From positions 2,560,501-2,624,500 of the forward strand of contig NZ_AP028156.1 in the NCBI RefSeq assembly GCF_033096465.1: a stretch of DNA of 64,000 bases, in the 5' to 3' direction. Position numbers and translations under genes: made by a program. Under the pieces are notes generated by a model. The model worked only from the letters and a program-made list of their open reading frames with translations. It did not search any database and was not told where the DNA came from. Positions 1 through 9,499 of the stretch are shown piece after piece (within the stretch, counting starts at the first letter, position 1; every line of letters starts with the position of its first letter). This DNA comes from Blautia luti. GTDB taxonomy: Bacteria; Bacillota; Clostridia; Lachnospirales; Lachnospiraceae.

Positions 1-1
1 G

Positions 2-1099
2 ATCGATGACAAAACCTTAAAGAAATACCAGCATTTCAAAGGACCATTCCGCAATCGTCTACATAATGATATTGACTGGAAAGAACATATTTTCCGCCAG
101 TATGACCGGCGCTGTGCATTTCTGAACGAGGAGAATCTGTGTGATATTTATACCGAGGCCGGACCGAAAATGTTCTGCAAGACCTGCCGCAATTATCCGA
201 GGCATATTGAAGAATTTGAAGGCTTGCGGGAGATTTCTCTTTCGCTTTCCTGTCCGGAAGCTGCGAGGATCCTGTTATCACAGAAAGAAAAAGTTCAATT
301 CGTTACCAGAGTAAAAGATACCCGTGAAGAAGTTTACGATGATTTTGATTATCTTCTGTTTACTGCTTTAATGGATACCAGAGATGCGCTTATAGAAGTG
401 ATCCAGGACAGAACAGTTCCTATACAGAAACGCCTGTGGAAAGTGCTGGCAATTGCACATGATTTCCAGTTATGCGTAGATAAAAATGAACTGTTTCAGT
501 GGGAAGACATCCGGAAACGTCATGAGATTTCCGGATATGGAGATGCCTTCTGCAGCAAAATTGCTTCTCGAATAAACCTGAATAACAGAAGTGGAACAGC
601 AAATACAGCGATCCATGAATTATTTAAAGAAATGTGGAAAACTGTTGTCCCGGAAATGGAAGTTCTCCGCCCAGGTTGGCAGGAATACTTAAGGGATTGT
701 CTGACTCCGTTGTATAAAGAAGATACAGATCCACTGTATGACTCAGGAAATCTTTATTCTCATCATAAAAGCGAATTTGATCACTGTTATCCTGACTGGC
801 AGATCCAGGAAGAACAGCTTCTGGTTTACTGGATCTATACTTATTTCTGTGGTGCAGTTTATGATGATGAAATCTTTGCCAAAATTAAAATGACAGTTGT
901 CTGTACCCTGTTTATCCATGAACTAAGTATTGGTACTTATCTGAAAAATAACCGCCAGTTCAGTCTGAATGACCAAATTCAGATCTGCTATCAGTTCTCC
1001 AGAGAGCTGGAACATTCGGATCTTAATCTGAATAAATTTGAGGAACTGATGTCAGAAGATAAGACTTTCTCTTTTGAAAATCTGTTGAGAATATGCTGA
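2..1099 (+). CDS. FliB-like flagellin lysine-N-methylase, N-terminus cut by the window
   Basis: The reading frame is open from base 2, so the gene begins before the window. The visible part holds a cysteine cluster early on (CAFLN, LCDIY, then MFCKTCRNYPR), which is the signature of the FliB family. FliB-type proteins N-methylate lysines of flagellin and are thought to carry an Fe-S cluster on these cysteines. The remaining ~300 residues are helical and lack further recognisable motifs. No other flagellar gene is in the window, so the real substrate here is unknown; the family also occurs in non-motile gut Clostridia. It ends just before a hairpin terminator and converges with the HD-domain gene. 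Confidence 0.75.
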   Translation: MDDKTLKKYQHFKGPFRNRLHNDIDWKEHIFRQYDRRCAFLNEENLCDIYTEAGPKMFCKTCRNYPRHIEEFEGLREISLSLSCPEAARILLSQKEKVQFVTRVKDTREEVYDDFDYLLFTALMDTRDALIEVIQDRTVPIQKRLWKVLAIAHDFQLCVDKNELFQWEDIRKRHEISGYGDAFCSKIASRINLNNRSGTANTAIHELFKEMWKTVVPEMEVLRPGWQEYLRDCLTPLYKEDTDPLYDSGNLYSHHKSEFDHCYPDWQIQEEQLLVYWIYTYFCGAVYDDEIFAKIKMTVVCTLFIHELSIGTYLKNNRQFSLNDQIQICYQFSRELEHSDLNLNKFEELMSEDKTFSFENLLRIC

Positions 1100-1132
1100 T
1101 ATAAGTTTTATAAATTTTCCTTATAACTGTCA

Positions 1133-1194
1133 AAAAACCTTGCTGACTACAGAAGTATTACTGTTAAAGTATTTATCTGTACAGCAAGGTTTTT
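1133..1194. terminator. Bidirectional intrinsic terminator
   Basis: Arms AAAAACCTTGCTG and CAGCAAGGTTTTT pair around a ~36-base loop. The A-run on one side and T-run on the other allow use from both strands. It lies between the convergent FliB-like and HD-domain genes. Confidence 0.8.
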
Positions 1195-1204
1195 ATGTTT
1201 TACA

Positions 1205-1768
1205 CTATTTGTCCATATCTGCTTTCTTTCTGGAATCTTCTCTGACCATATCACGCAGGCTCTTCATGTATTCACTAAAGCTGCATTCTTCCGTCCCATA
1301 AGTCATTTGCAGATCATATTCCAGTGGAATCCAGGTGGAGAGATCTGCTTCGTTATGCTGGATCAGTGCCTCTAATTTATCCAGTGCTTTATAAATCTTT
1401 GCTTCCAGAGTTTCCAGTGCTTCCATTTCAGCAAATAAGTCTTTCAGGTCTGTTCTGTATGGTTCCGGCAAAGTATCCAGCAGTTCCTCCATCACATGAT
1501 TCTCATTGTCTGAATCTGCGGATGTTTTCTCAAACGCAGGAATGTCTCCTGTAATCGCCTCCCCCATATCATGGAACATACACATTTTAATCACTTTGTC
1601 TATGTCTGCCTCCGGGAACTCATCCTGCATGAAATAAGCCATCACAGTAAGACGCCAGCTGTGCTCTGCCACACTTTCATGCCGTCCCGAGGAGGTATAG
1701 GAATGTCTGGTATTACACTTTAATCTCTCTGCTACTTTTAAAAAATCCAGAAATGCTCTGCTATCCAT
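1205..1768 (-). CDS. HD-domain phosphohydrolase (YfbR/HDDC2-like 5'-deoxynucleotidase)
   Basis: A 187-residue protein with the metal-binding histidines of the YfbR/HDDC2 group: ESVAEHSWR near residue 31, then FHDMGEAITGDIP around residues 65-77. That family removes the phosphate from deoxynucleoside 5'-monophosphates, so the probable role is nucleotide salvage, which would fit deoB upstream on the same strand. The C-terminal half is charged and helical. It follows deoB after about 100 bases that contain a stem-loop, so it may be read through from deoB or separately expressed. The exact substrate is inferred from family only. Confidence 0.75.
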   Translation of the reverse strand: MDSRAFLDFLKVAERLKCNTRHSYTSSGRHESVAEHSWRLTVMAYFMQDEFPEADIDKVIKMCMFHDMGEAITGDIPAFEKTSADSDNENHVMEELLDTLPEPYRTDLKDLFAEMEALETLEAKIYKALDKLEALIQHNEADLSTWIPLEYDLQMTYGTEECSFSEYMKSLRDMVREDSRKKADMDK

Positions 1769-1809
1769 ATGTATCTTTCTCCTGTTTATAATGCATCAGT
1801 ATTGTATAA

Positions 1810-1844
1810 ATCAGGCGGAAACTCAAATCAGTTTACCGCCTGAT
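1810..1844 (-). terminator. Stem-loop between deoB and the HD gene
   Basis: ATCAGGCGG-AAACT pairs with AGTTT-ACCGCCTGAT. On the minus strand it is followed by GATTTATAC rather than a proper T-run, so it is a weak terminator or a processing/attenuation hairpin. Confidence 0.5.
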
Positions 1845-1868
1845 ATCATAACTATTTTCTGATTCAGT

Positions 1869-3071
1869 TCAAACTAATTTATCCAAAATGGAATGCCCAA
1901 TGGTTCCTTCCGGCATTTTTACCTGGAAATTGTCTGCAACGGTTGCTCCAATGATTGCAAATGTGTTTTCATCTTCCAACCTGCCACCCTGTTTCATCCT
2001 GGGTGACCAGGAAATAAATGGTACATATTCTCTGGTATGGTCTGTTCCTGTATAAGTCGGATCGTTTCCGTGGTCTGCTGTGATGATCAGAAGGTCATCG
2101 GATGTCATTTCATTCATCAGTACACCCAGATTCCTGTCAAATTTCTCGATTTCCCGTCCATATCCTTCCGGATTTCTGCGGTGTCCCCAGAGTGCATCGA
2201 AATCTACCAGATTGGTAAAGCAGAGTCCGTGGAAATCCTTCCTGCTGAGGTCAATGGTCTGCTCCATTCCATGTACGGAACTGTTGGAATGCAATGCCTC
2301 TGTCACACCCTCTCCACAGAAAATGTCATTGATCTTTCCTACGCTGATCACATCATATCCTCCATCTTTCAGGGCATTCATAGCAGTTAATCCCGTTGGC
2401 TTCAGCGCATAGTCGTGACGGTTGCCTGTACGTTTAAACTCGCCTTTCTTCCTGCCAACATATGGTCTGGCTATAACACGGCCTACACGCCATTCATCTT
2501 TCATTGTGATCTCACGCGCGATCTCGCAGCAGCGATAAAGATTCTGAAGATCAAAGGTTTCTTCATTTCCACAGATCTGCAAAACAGAGTCAGCAGAGGT
2601 ATAGACAATCATCGCGCCTGTATTAATTTCTTCCTCTCCCAGCTCCTCAATGATCTCTGTACCGCTGGCACTCTTATTTCCAATTACACGTTTGCCACAG
2701 CGTTTCTCAAGTTCTGCGATCAGTTCCGGTGGAAATCCTGTATCTGTAAAAGTCTTAAATGGTTTCTCTGTCTTGATTCCCATCATTTCCCAGTGTCCAG
2801 TCATAGTATCCTTACCATTGCTGGCTTCGCTGACGCGCATGAAACGTCCCATTGGTTTCTCTACTGTCTCCATCTTTCCTCCCTGATGAAGATTTACCAT
2901 TCCCATTTTCTGCAGATTGGGAATATCCAGAGTTCCCATACGATCCAGAATATGTCCGAAAGTGTCTACGCCTGTATCTCCGAATTTCTCTGAATCAGGC
3001 ATTGCACCAATTCCCAGAGAATCCAGAACGATTACAAATATTCTTTTATATTTTTCCATTTCGTTCACCAT
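1869..3071 (-). CDS. deoB: Phosphopentomutase
   Basis: About 395-400 residues, the usual DeoB length. DeoB interconverts ribose-1- (or deoxyribose-1-) and ribose-5-phosphate in nucleoside catabolism, using two Mn ions. Alkaline-phosphatase-superfamily metal motifs are visible: [14 protein letters not shown] at the N-terminus, [18 protein letters not shown] near the C-terminus. The start is ambiguous: ATG at 3071 lies only 2-3 bases from the GGAAAGG ribosome site, the next codon is GTG at a better distance, and a second ATG ([11 protein letters not shown]) is four codons in. It is preceded by the YkgJ-type gene and followed by a nucleotidase-like gene on the same strand. Confidence 0.93.
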   Translation of the reverse strand: MVNEMEKYKRIFVIVLDSLGIGAMPDSEKFGDTGVDTFGHILDRMGTLDIPNLQKMGMVNLHQGGKMETVEKPMGRFMRVSEASNGKDTMTGHWEMMGIKTEKPFKTFTDTGFPPELIAELEKRCGKRVIGNKSASGTEIIEELGEEEINTGAMIVYTSADSVLQICGNEETFDLQNLYRCCEIAREITMKDEWRVGRVIARPYVGRKKGEFKRTGNRHDYALKPTGLTAMNALKDGGYDVISVGKINDIFCGEGVTEALHSNSSVHGMEQTIDLSRKDFHGLCFTNLVDFDALWGHRRNPEGYGREIEKFDRNLGVLMNEMTSDDLLIITADHGNDPTYTGTDHTREYVPFISWSPRMKQGGRLEDENTFAIIGATVADNFQVKMPEGTIGHSILDKLV

Positions 3072-3119
3072 ATCCTTTCCTTTTTTCTATGGCACCATTC
3101 AGCTCTTAACAGACTACGG

Positions 3120-3788
3120 TTATGCTAATGCCAGCAATTCTTTTCCTTCTTTCAGTCGTGCATAAAACTGTGGATAGAAGTCCTGATCCTGATCATATGG
3201 CTTAAAATAAAATCTGTTCACTACAAAAAGATTCAGATTTCTGATCAGGTCTGAGTCCTGTGAATTGTATAGTACTTCCTGTACATCCAGCAGAAAATAA
3301 TGCCAGTCATTGATAAATCTCTCATAATTTTTCAGATCCGGTGTATCGATCCATTTCTTTACTTTAATCTTACTGCGGTTTGTTTTCGGACATTCATGGA
3401 CCTGAAGAATATATTTGAACCCGCCGTCTTCATAAAATCTTCCCAGGGGAAATAATCTGCAGAATCCCGGCCTGATGGCATGGATACTGCAGCGGCCTTC
3501 CTGATTGAGGAATACGCATTGTTCTGCTGCACCTGTCATTCGAAGATGTGGCAGGATATTACCATCTGATACACCCAGTTCCAGACATTCCTGCAAAAGC
3601 TGTTCAGCCGGTTTCTTTAAGCCAATTGATAATCGGTGTACATCAAATGGGTCTAAGATTACAGAATCACCCATTCCCTGACAGCAGTCACAGCAGCCTT
3701 CACAGTTGTGGCTATCTGCCTTTACCATATCATTGGAGTCATATAATTTTCCATCTGAAATTTCTTCCAGTGTCTGTTCTCTACGCAT
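3120..3788 (-). CDS. YkgJ-family cysteine-cluster protein
   Basis: A 222-residue member of the YkgJ/zinc- or iron-chelating family. The diagnostic cysteines are visible: CEGCCDCC near residue 30, then CVFLNQEGRCSIHAIRPGFC around residues 90-110, and HECPK near residue 132. The cluster probably binds Fe-S or Zn. Its biochemical role is not established in the family. The rest is soluble and charged. It lies between topB/small acidic gene and deoB on the minus strand with gaps of 76 and 48 bases, consistent with one transcript. Confidence 0.75.
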   Translation of the reverse strand: MRREQTLEEISDGKLYDSNDMVKADSHNCEGCCDCCQGMGDSVILDPFDVHRLSIGLKKPAEQLLQECLELGVSDGNILPHLRMTGAAEQCVFLNQEGRCSIHAIRPGFCRLFPLGRFYEDGGFKYILQVHECPKTNRSKIKVKKWIDTPDLKNYERFINDWHYFLLDVQEVLYNSQDSDLIRNLNLFVVNRFYFKPYDQDQDFYPQFYARLKEGKELLALA

Positions 3789-3864
3789 AGTGTATACTGT
3801 TTCCTTTCATTGCAGACAAATCAGGCACAATCATCTGCGCGCCTGACTTCCTGATTTTATTCGA

Positions 3865-4242
3865 TCAGAATGCTTCTATTCCGCTGACGCCCCAGTCAGA
3901 AGCCAAATCTTTCATTCCCTCTAATACTTCTTCTCTGGAATATCCGTTATCATCCAGAAAATCTCCATCCATATCATTCAGGTACAGATAAAAGGTCAGA
4001 GCCAGTTCCAGATAATCCACGTCATCCTCTACCATTCCTTCATACAGCTCATTCTCTGCCTCATTGATCTTACCTTCTTCTGCAAGCTTCATAATAGATG
4101 CGAAAAGCTTATCTGCCTCTGTATAGTCTGCTTCGTTCTCAGGAAGTGTATAGGCAGGCTGCTGTTCATGAAGTAGAAGCTTCGCGATCAGTCTCCCTAC
4201 ATCCTGAATATTTCTTATCATATGATCATCCTGTACTGCCAT
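3865..4242 (-). CDS. Small acidic protein, DUF6483-like
   Basis: A 125-residue, acidic (many D/E), helical protein with no signal peptide, membrane segment or catalytic motif that I recognise. The opening DDHMIRNIQDVGRLIAKLLL resembles the DUF6483 proteins common in Lachnospiraceae; this is from memory and not verified. The middle (LFASIMKLAEEGKINEAENEL) looks like a single TPR-like helical pair. It follows topB by 26 bases, so it is probably co-transcribed, but the context does not give a function. Confidence 0.6.
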   Translation of the reverse strand: MAVQDDHMIRNIQDVGRLIAKLLLHEQQPAYTLPENEADYTEADKLFASIMKLAEEGKINEAENELYEGMVEDDVDYLELALTFYLYLNDMDGDFLDDNGYSREEVLEGMKDLASDWGVSGIEAF

Positions 4243-4268
4243 ATCTGTTTCATCCTTTCGATTTATTT

Positions 4269-6473
4269 TTAGTCCAGCTTCAGTCCTGCAAGTGCCTGTG
4301 CAAATGCATTATTCACCGATTCTTTGGCTTCTTTCTGCTGCTGTCTCATGTATTTCTGGACATCACGCTTGTTAACTCCTGCACCTTCTTTAGCTCTTCT
4401 TGCCTGAAAAACAGAAAGTTTTTCTTTGTATCCGCAGGCACAGATAAATGTCTCTTCTTTGCCTTTTACATACATTTCCATACGCTTATGACACTTCGGG
4501 CAGCGTGCATTGGTAGTTCGGGATATAGTTTCTTTATATCCGCACTCTCTGTCCTGGCATACCAGCATCTTTGCATTCTTTCCGTTCACTGCCAGAAGTT
4601 TCTTTCCGCAATTCGGGCAGATTTTATTCGTGAGGTTATCATGACGGAACGTTCCCTGCCCGGTTTTAATCTCATCTACAATGTCACAGGTATAATTTCT
4701 GATTTCTTTTAAGAATGTTTCCTGCTTCATCTTTCCTTTGACAATATTTCCAAGTTTCATCTCCCAGTCAGCAGTCAGTTCCGGTTTACGCAGTTCTTCA
4801 GGCACCAGTTCCAGAAGCTGTCTGGCCTTGGACGTCAGATAAATCTCATTTCCCTTCTTTTCCATCAGAAAACTGTTGAAAAGTTTCTCAATAATATCTG
4901 CCCTTGTAGCAACAGTTCCCAGACCGCCTGTTTCACCGAGAGTTTTTACTGCCTTCGCATCGTAGCTCTCCATATAGCGCACAGGATTCTCCATTGCAGC
5001 AAGAAGTGTGGCTTCTGTAAATCTTGCAGGCGGTTTTGTCTTTCCTGTGTTCACAGATACATGATCGATGTGCAGTTTCATGCCCTTTTTCATCTGAGGA
5101 AGTTTCTGATCTTTCAGCTTCTGTGCATCATCTGCTCCATCTTCCTCATCTTCATCAGTGTCCGCATTTTCGTATACTTCTTTCCATCCGCTGCTCTTTA
5201 CAACCTTTCCGCTGGCTGCAAACACTTCCCCTGCTACTGTTCCCTCCATGCTTACCTGTTCATAAATAAAAGGAGGATACAATACACTTAAGAATCTTCG
5301 CACTACCATATCATAGATTTTACGTTCTTCGTTTGTCATATGGTCAAGCTGCACAAACTGTTCGGTGGGAATAATGGCGTGATGGTCACTGACCTTTTTA
5401 TCGTCCACAAAGCTGGCGTTGGCACGAACCGGCTGATTCAGCAGTACACCTGCCAGTTTCCTGTACGGTCCCACTGCACAGGCCTTCAGGCGTTCTTTAA
5501 TAGTAGGTACAATATCCTGGCCAATGTATCTGGAATCTGTTCTCGGATAAGTAAGGACTTTATGGTTCTCATAGAGTCGCTGCATGATGTTCAGAGTCTG
5601 CTTCGCGGAATACCCATATTTCTGGTTGGCTTCCCTCTGCAACGTAGTCAGATCATATAAACCAGGGGCAAAAGATTTCTTTTCTTTACTTGTTACAGAA
5701 TATACTTCCAGGAACTGGCTGCGGACAGCATCTGCGATCTCCTCTGCTCTCTCCTTATTGAATGTTCTGAAACTCCTGCTCTTCGGTTCTCTCCATGTCC
5801 ACACAGCCTCTCCGGCCTTCAGGGTAAGTCCATAATATTCCTTTGGTTTAAATGCACGGATCTCCTCTTCCCTTTTCGCGATCATTGCCAGTGTGGGGGT
5901 CTGTACACGGCCACAGGAAAGCTGTGCATTATATTTACAGGTAAGCGCCCTGGTCCCGTTCATTCCTACCAGCCAGTCAGCTTCTGCTCTTGCCACAGCT
6001 GCCCTGTACAGATTATCGTACTCGTGACCATTTTTCAGATTAGCAAATCCTTCTCTGATGGCTTTATCTGTAACTGAAGAAATCCACAGTCTGCGAATGG
6101 GTTTATGGCAGTCCGCTTTATCAAGGATCCAGCGGGCTACCAGTTCACCTTCTCTTCCGGCATCTGTGGCTATAATAATATCCTGTATATCTTTTCTGTA
6201 AAGCTGGGTCTTAACAACATTGTACTGTTTCCCTGTCTGGCGTATCACGACCAGTTTCATCTTATCTGGCATCATGGGAAGTGTGGACATTTCCCATTTC
6301 GTGTACTTTTTATCGTACTCTTCAGGATCTGCCAGCGTGACCAGATGACCCAGTGCCCAGGTAACAACATATTCTTTTCCTTCCAGGATACCGTTGCCTT
6401 TCTGTGTACAGTGCAGTACTCTGGCAATGTCTCTGGCAACAGATGGTTTCTCTGCAATTACTAATGATTTCAT
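4269..6473 (-). CDS. topB: DNA topoisomerase III
   Basis: A 734-residue type IA topoisomerase that decatenates and relaxes DNA through a transient tyrosine-DNA link. The Toprim fold starts at once (KSLVIAEKPSVARDIA) and has DAGREGE at residues 104-110. The active tyrosine is in LTYPRTDSR (Tyr309). Two C-terminal zinc ribbons (CPNCGKKLL...CQDREC and CPKCHKRM...CAC) follow from about residue 615. I start at ATG 6473, because AGGAG sits 7 bases upstream; the ORF can be extended 11 codons but those start codons lack a ribosome site. A short acidic insert (DTDEDEEDGADD) lies near residue 435. Confidence 0.95.
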   Translation of the reverse strand: MKSLVIAEKPSVARDIARVLHCTQKGNGILEGKEYVVTWALGHLVTLADPEEYDKKYTKWEMSTLPMMPDKMKLVVIRQTGKQYNVVKTQLYRKDIQDIIIATDAGREGELVARWILDKADCHKPIRRLWISSVTDKAIREGFANLKNGHEYDNLYRAAVARAEADWLVGMNGTRALTCKYNAQLSCGRVQTPTLAMIAKREEEIRAFKPKEYYGLTLKAGEAVWTWREPKSRSFRTFNKERAEEIADAVRSQFLEVYSVTSKEKKSFAPGLYDLTTLQREANQKYGYSAKQTLNIMQRLYENHKVLTYPRTDSRYIGQDIVPTIKERLKACAVGPYRKLAGVLLNQPVRANASFVDDKKVSDHHAIIPTEQFVQLDHMTNEERKIYDMVVRRFLSVLYPPFIYEQVSMEGTVAGEVFAASGKVVKSSGWKEVYENADTDEDEEDGADDAQKLKDQKLPQMKKGMKLHIDHVSVNTGKTKPPARFTEATLLAAMENPVRYMESYDAKAVKTLGETGGLGTVATRADIIEKLFNSFLMEKKGNEIYLTSKARQLLELVPEELRKPELTADWEMKLGNIVKGKMKQETFLKEIRNYTCDIVDEIKTGQGTFRHDNLTNKICPNCGKKLLAVNGKNAKMLVCQDRECGYKETISRTTNARCPKCHKRMEMYVKGKEETFICACGYKEKLSVFQARRAKEGAGVNKRDVQKYMRQQQKEAKESVNNAFAQALAGLKLD

Positions 6474-6567
6474 GTTTATGCTCCTCATGGATATCCGCCA
6501 GCGCACTGACGGATTTTTCTCTCCTGAAAGTATAGCATAGAACTTCCATCCATTCCAGAGTTTCCCC

Positions 6568-7239
6568 TTATTTTATGTTTATTTTATATCCTACACCTCT
6601 GACTGTTTCTACCAAATCTCCTGCTGTTCCAAGCTTCTGTCTGAGAGTCCTGATATGTACATCTACGGTTCTGCTCTCACCGTCAAACTCATATCCCCAT
6701 ACCTGATTCAGAAGCTGTGTTCGAGACAGCACGGTTCCGCTGTTTTTCAGCAGCAGACATAATACCTCATATTCTTTCAGTGTCAGGTTTATCTTCTTGT
6801 TATCTACTGTCACCACATGTCTGGCAGGACATACATACAGATTCCCTGCCTGGTATTCTTCCGCTCCATGATCCTCTGATCTTCGCAGCAGGGCTCGGAT
6901 TCTGGAAATCAGTTCCATCATTCGGAATGGTTTGGGAATATAGTCGTCTGCCCCACTGTCCAGCCCGATCACTGTATCATATTCACTTCCTCTGGCAGTC
7001 AGCATGATTATGGGAAGTTTTCGGGTATCCGGACGGACACGTAATTTTTTTAATATGGAAATACCATCCTCTTCAGGAAGCATCACATCCAGAAGCAGCA
7101 GGGAAGGGTGCTCTTTTTCCAGTTCTTTCCAGAACAGGGATGGTCTTTCAAAACCTTTTGCTTCGAATCCCTGGCTTTTCAAGGTATAGATCACAAGTTC
7201 ACGGATACTTTCATCATCTTCTACCAGATATATCATCAT
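6568..7239 (-). CDS. OmpR/PhoB-family response regulator, orphan
   Basis: A 223-residue regulator: receiver domain (residues 1-120; acidic pair EDD at 7-9, phospho-acceptor Asp51 in LLLLDVMLPEEDG, Thr-Ala at LTARG, Lys in YIPKPF) followed by a winged-helix DNA-binding domain with the OmpR-type end RTVDVHIRTLRQKLG...VRGVGYKI. Two ATGs in a row follow GGAGAA; either may serve. No histidine kinase is adjacent on either side, which is unusual for this family, so its partner must be elsewhere. It is separated from topB by about 95 bases and faces away from the MITE-like element and PAP2 gene. Target genes are unknown. Confidence 0.9.
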   Translation of the reverse strand: MMIYLVEDDESIRELVIYTLKSQGFEAKGFERPSLFWKELEKEHPSLLLLDVMLPEEDGISILKKLRVRPDTRKLPIIMLTARGSEYDTVIGLDSGADDYIPKPFRMMELISRIRALLRRSEDHGAEEYQAGNLYVCPARHVVTVDNKKINLTLKEYEVLCLLLKNSGTVLSRTQLLNQVWGYEFDGESRTVDVHIRTLRQKLGTAGDLVETVRGVGYKINIK

Positions 7240-7286
7240 TCATTCTCCATTTTCTTTTTGTTATTTTTTACATATTCTTATTACAG

Positions 7287-7453
7287 TACCAGTACAGCGA
7301 AAATTAAGTATCTGGTATATGACGCAGGATGATTTCTCATATGCAAGGCGGAGGAATGAGGCGTAGCGGTGGCTATGGCGATTGACGACAACGCGGCATA
7401 TGAAAAATCAGACAAGTCAATATGGCGGTTACTTAATATTCGCTGTACTAGTA
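7287..7453. mobile_element. MITE-like element with 24-bp terminal inverted repeats
   Basis: Ends at 7287-7310 (TACCAGTACAGCGAAAATTA then AGTA) and 7430-7453 are inverted copies with 22 of 24 matches. A second inverted pair lies inside: GATTTCTCATATGC (about 7331) against GCATATGAAAAATC (about 7396). The two halves can therefore fold into one long hairpin. The GC-richer centre (about 7345-7395) has no ORF. No clear target duplication is seen. This is the structure of a non-autonomous transposon or REP-like element; mobility is inferred, because only one copy lies in the window. Confidence 0.65.
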
Positions 7454-7674
7454 TAATAGTATACAGTTAAATCTTTCTGTTTTTTTATGTTAAAAGTTCG
7501 TAAAATGCTACATATTTTTTCACATTTATTTATAAAAATTTTATGTAATAACAGTAAAAATTTATTTGTAAAAATGTTTCAGAGATGTTATTATAACTTT
7601 GAAAATATTATGACGATACTTAAAAGTAAATTTTATGCCGTAATCTTTCGTACAAAAATAAGGAAGGTGAAATT

Positions 7675-8364
7675 TTGAAAACTTTTTTTAAGAAATACAG
7701 ACACGGACTTGTGCTCAGTATTTACGGTATTGTTTATATTTTGGCATTCCGATATCTGGAAACCCGTCCGATCCACGGATACCATATCGTACACACGGTA
7801 TTCGATGATATGATCCCGTTCTGCGAGTATTTTATCATCCCCTATCTGCTATGGTTCCCTTACATGCTCCTGGCTGTTATTTATTTTGTTTTCTTTAATA
7901 AAAACAAACATGAATATTACCAGCTGGCATTTAACCTTATGACGGGTATGACCATTTTTCTGATCGTATCTTATGTTTATCCTAACGCCCAGCACCTTCG
8001 TCCTGCTGAGTTTCCAAGGAACAACCTATTTACCTCTATTGTGAAATGGCTGTACAAAACGGATACTCCTACCAATATCCTTCCAAGTATTCATGTATTT
8101 AATTCCCTTGCTGTTCATATGTCCCTGACTAACTGTGAAGCACTGAGGAACCGGAAGGGTATCCGTATCGCGTCCCTGACGCTGACTACCCTGATCATCA
8201 TGTCCACTATGCTGCTGAAACAGCATTCTGTTATTGATGTATGTATGGGCGCAACACTTGCTCTGTTCGGTTATCTGGTATTTTATCCGGAGAGATTTCA
8301 CGCAGTTTCACGTTCAAGAGTTTCTTATGCCAGTGAAACCGGCCATAATAATAATGAAAATTAA
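7675..8364 (+). CDS. PAP2-superfamily membrane phosphatase
   Basis: A 229-residue membrane protein with about six transmembrane helices and the PAP2 catalytic motifs LPSIHVFNS (PSxH form of motif 2, near residue 138) and KQHSVIDV (His and Asp of motif 3, near residue 185). PAP2 enzymes remove phosphate from lipids such as phosphatidic acid or undecaprenyl pyrophosphate; the substrate here is not readable from sequence. The start is TTG, chosen because AAGGAAGGTG lies 5-6 bases upstream and no in-frame ATG is near. The ~220 bases between the MITE-like element and this start are very AT-rich and hold nothing else I can name. Confidence 0.8.
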   Translation: MKTFFKKYRHGLVLSIYGIVYILAFRYLETRPIHGYHIVHTVFDDMIPFCEYFIIPYLLWFPYMLLAVIYFVFFNKNKHEYYQLAFNLMTGMTIFLIVSYVYPNAQHLRPAEFPRNNLFTSIVKWLYKTDTPTNILPSIHVFNSLAVHMSLTNCEALRNRKGIRIASLTLTTLIIMSTMLLKQHSVIDVCMGATLALFGYLVFYPERFHAVSRSRVSYASETGHNNNEN

Positions 8365-8409
8365 AAAATCTGCGCAGGAGTTGTTTTTCACTCCTGTGCA
8401 GATTTTTTT
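8363..8409. terminator. Bidirectional terminator
   Basis: AAAAAATCTGCGCAGGAG pairs with CTCCTGTGCAGATTTTTT around a short loop, with T-runs in both directions. It serves the PAP2 gene and the convergent glycosyltransferase. Confidence 0.9.
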
Positions 8410-8485
8410 ATGCTCTGAATCAGTGGATAATTATGATTTGTCTCTTCACTGCCTGTCCGTAACTGAATAACCGTCCCACGGTTTA

Positions 8486-9499
8486 TCAGTTAAATCCATA
8501 AAATTTCTGGCTGATCTTATAAGCAGCTACAGACATCTTTCTTCCACCTCTTCCAGGCAGGTTCATCACTCTGCCAAAAAGACTGTGGCGGAGTTTTCTG
8601 TAAACCAGGCGGTTCTGTGTCTTAATATAATCCAGAAGTTCTTTCTTCTTCTGAAGTGCCTCCTCTGAACCGGCGCGGATCAGCATGATAGAAGAAATAG
8701 TTGTAATAATATCCAGGTAACTGAACATATAGTTCTTTAAATGTTTGTTCAGATTTCTGCAGTTAATGTATGCATCCACCATCAGTTTATTTACCCTGAT
8801 CTGCTGATCGATACGGTGGATCATGACCTTCTCATTCACAGACTGATCATCACGTCCAATAAAGTAACGGTAGAAATTTACATCCAGATAATACAGATTC
8901 TTTACATATGGAAGGGGCTCAAAAGCAAACAGATTATCTACGTAAAAGGTATGCTTCGGAAGCTCCAGGTTACAGTCATGAAGAAGCTGTGTTCTGTAGA
9001 TCATAGAATGCATCAGCAGATATTTACCCTTATGCATATGTACCTCATCCCATCCGAACATCCGTCCCTGTGGAAGGCATCTGCGGTACTGCATGACCTT
9101 TTTGTGAGATGCCCCCTGTTTCTCATAGACAAAATTGCAGATAAGAAGATCCAGTGTCTGAGGTCCTCTTGATAATTCATATAAGGTCTTCAGAATCTCT
9201 ATATATGCTTCTTTGTTTACCCAGTCATCACTGTCCACAACCTTGAAATACAGTCCTGTTGCATTTCTGATTCCTGCATTGACTGCTGAACCATGGCCTC
9301 CGTTCTCCTGGTGGATTGCTTTTACAATAGTCGGATATTTCGCAGCATATTCATCTGCGATCTGGGCAGTTCTGTCAGAAGATCCATCGTTTACCACAAG
9401 GATCTCCACCTCTTCTCCTCCTGCCAGCAATGATTCTATACACTTTCCCATATAATCCTGTGAATTATAACATGGAATTGCAATACTTAACAGCTTCAT
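8486..9499 (-). CDS. Family 2 glycosyltransferase
   Basis: A 337-residue GT-A fold enzyme. The N-terminal part shows the nucleotide-sugar site (LSIAIPCYNSQDYMGKC, VVNDGSSDRT) and the metal-binding DSDD (about residue 92), the GT2 equivalent of DxD. The C-terminal third is basic and has no clear transmembrane helix. Family members add sugars to cell-surface glycans or lipids; donor and acceptor cannot be told. Its ATG overlaps the mutY stop (ATGA), so it is translationally coupled to mutY although the functions look unrelated. Confidence 0.85.
   Translation of the reverse strand: MKLLSIAIPCYNSQDYMGKCIESLLAGGEEVEILVVNDGSSDRTAQIADEYAAKYPTIVKAIHQENGGHGSAVNAGIRNATGLYFKVVDSDDWVNKEAYIEILKTLYELSRGPQTLDLLICNFVYEKQGASHKKVMQYRRCLPQGRMFGWDEVHMHKGKYLLMHSMIYRTQLLHDCNLELPKHTFYVDNLFAFEPLPYVKNLYYLDVNFYRYFIGRDDQSVNEKVMIHRIDQQIRVNKLMVDAYINCRNLNKHLKNYMFSYLDIITTISSIMLIRAGSEEALQKKKELLDYIKTQNRLVYRKLRHSLFGRVMNLPGRGGRKMSVAAYKISQKFYGFN

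Noticed and set aside
7487..7678. 63-codon plus-strand frame before the PAP2 gene
   Set aside because: AT-rich leader with no ribosome site; the PAP2 TTG start with AAGGAAGGTG is in another frame and overlaps its end.
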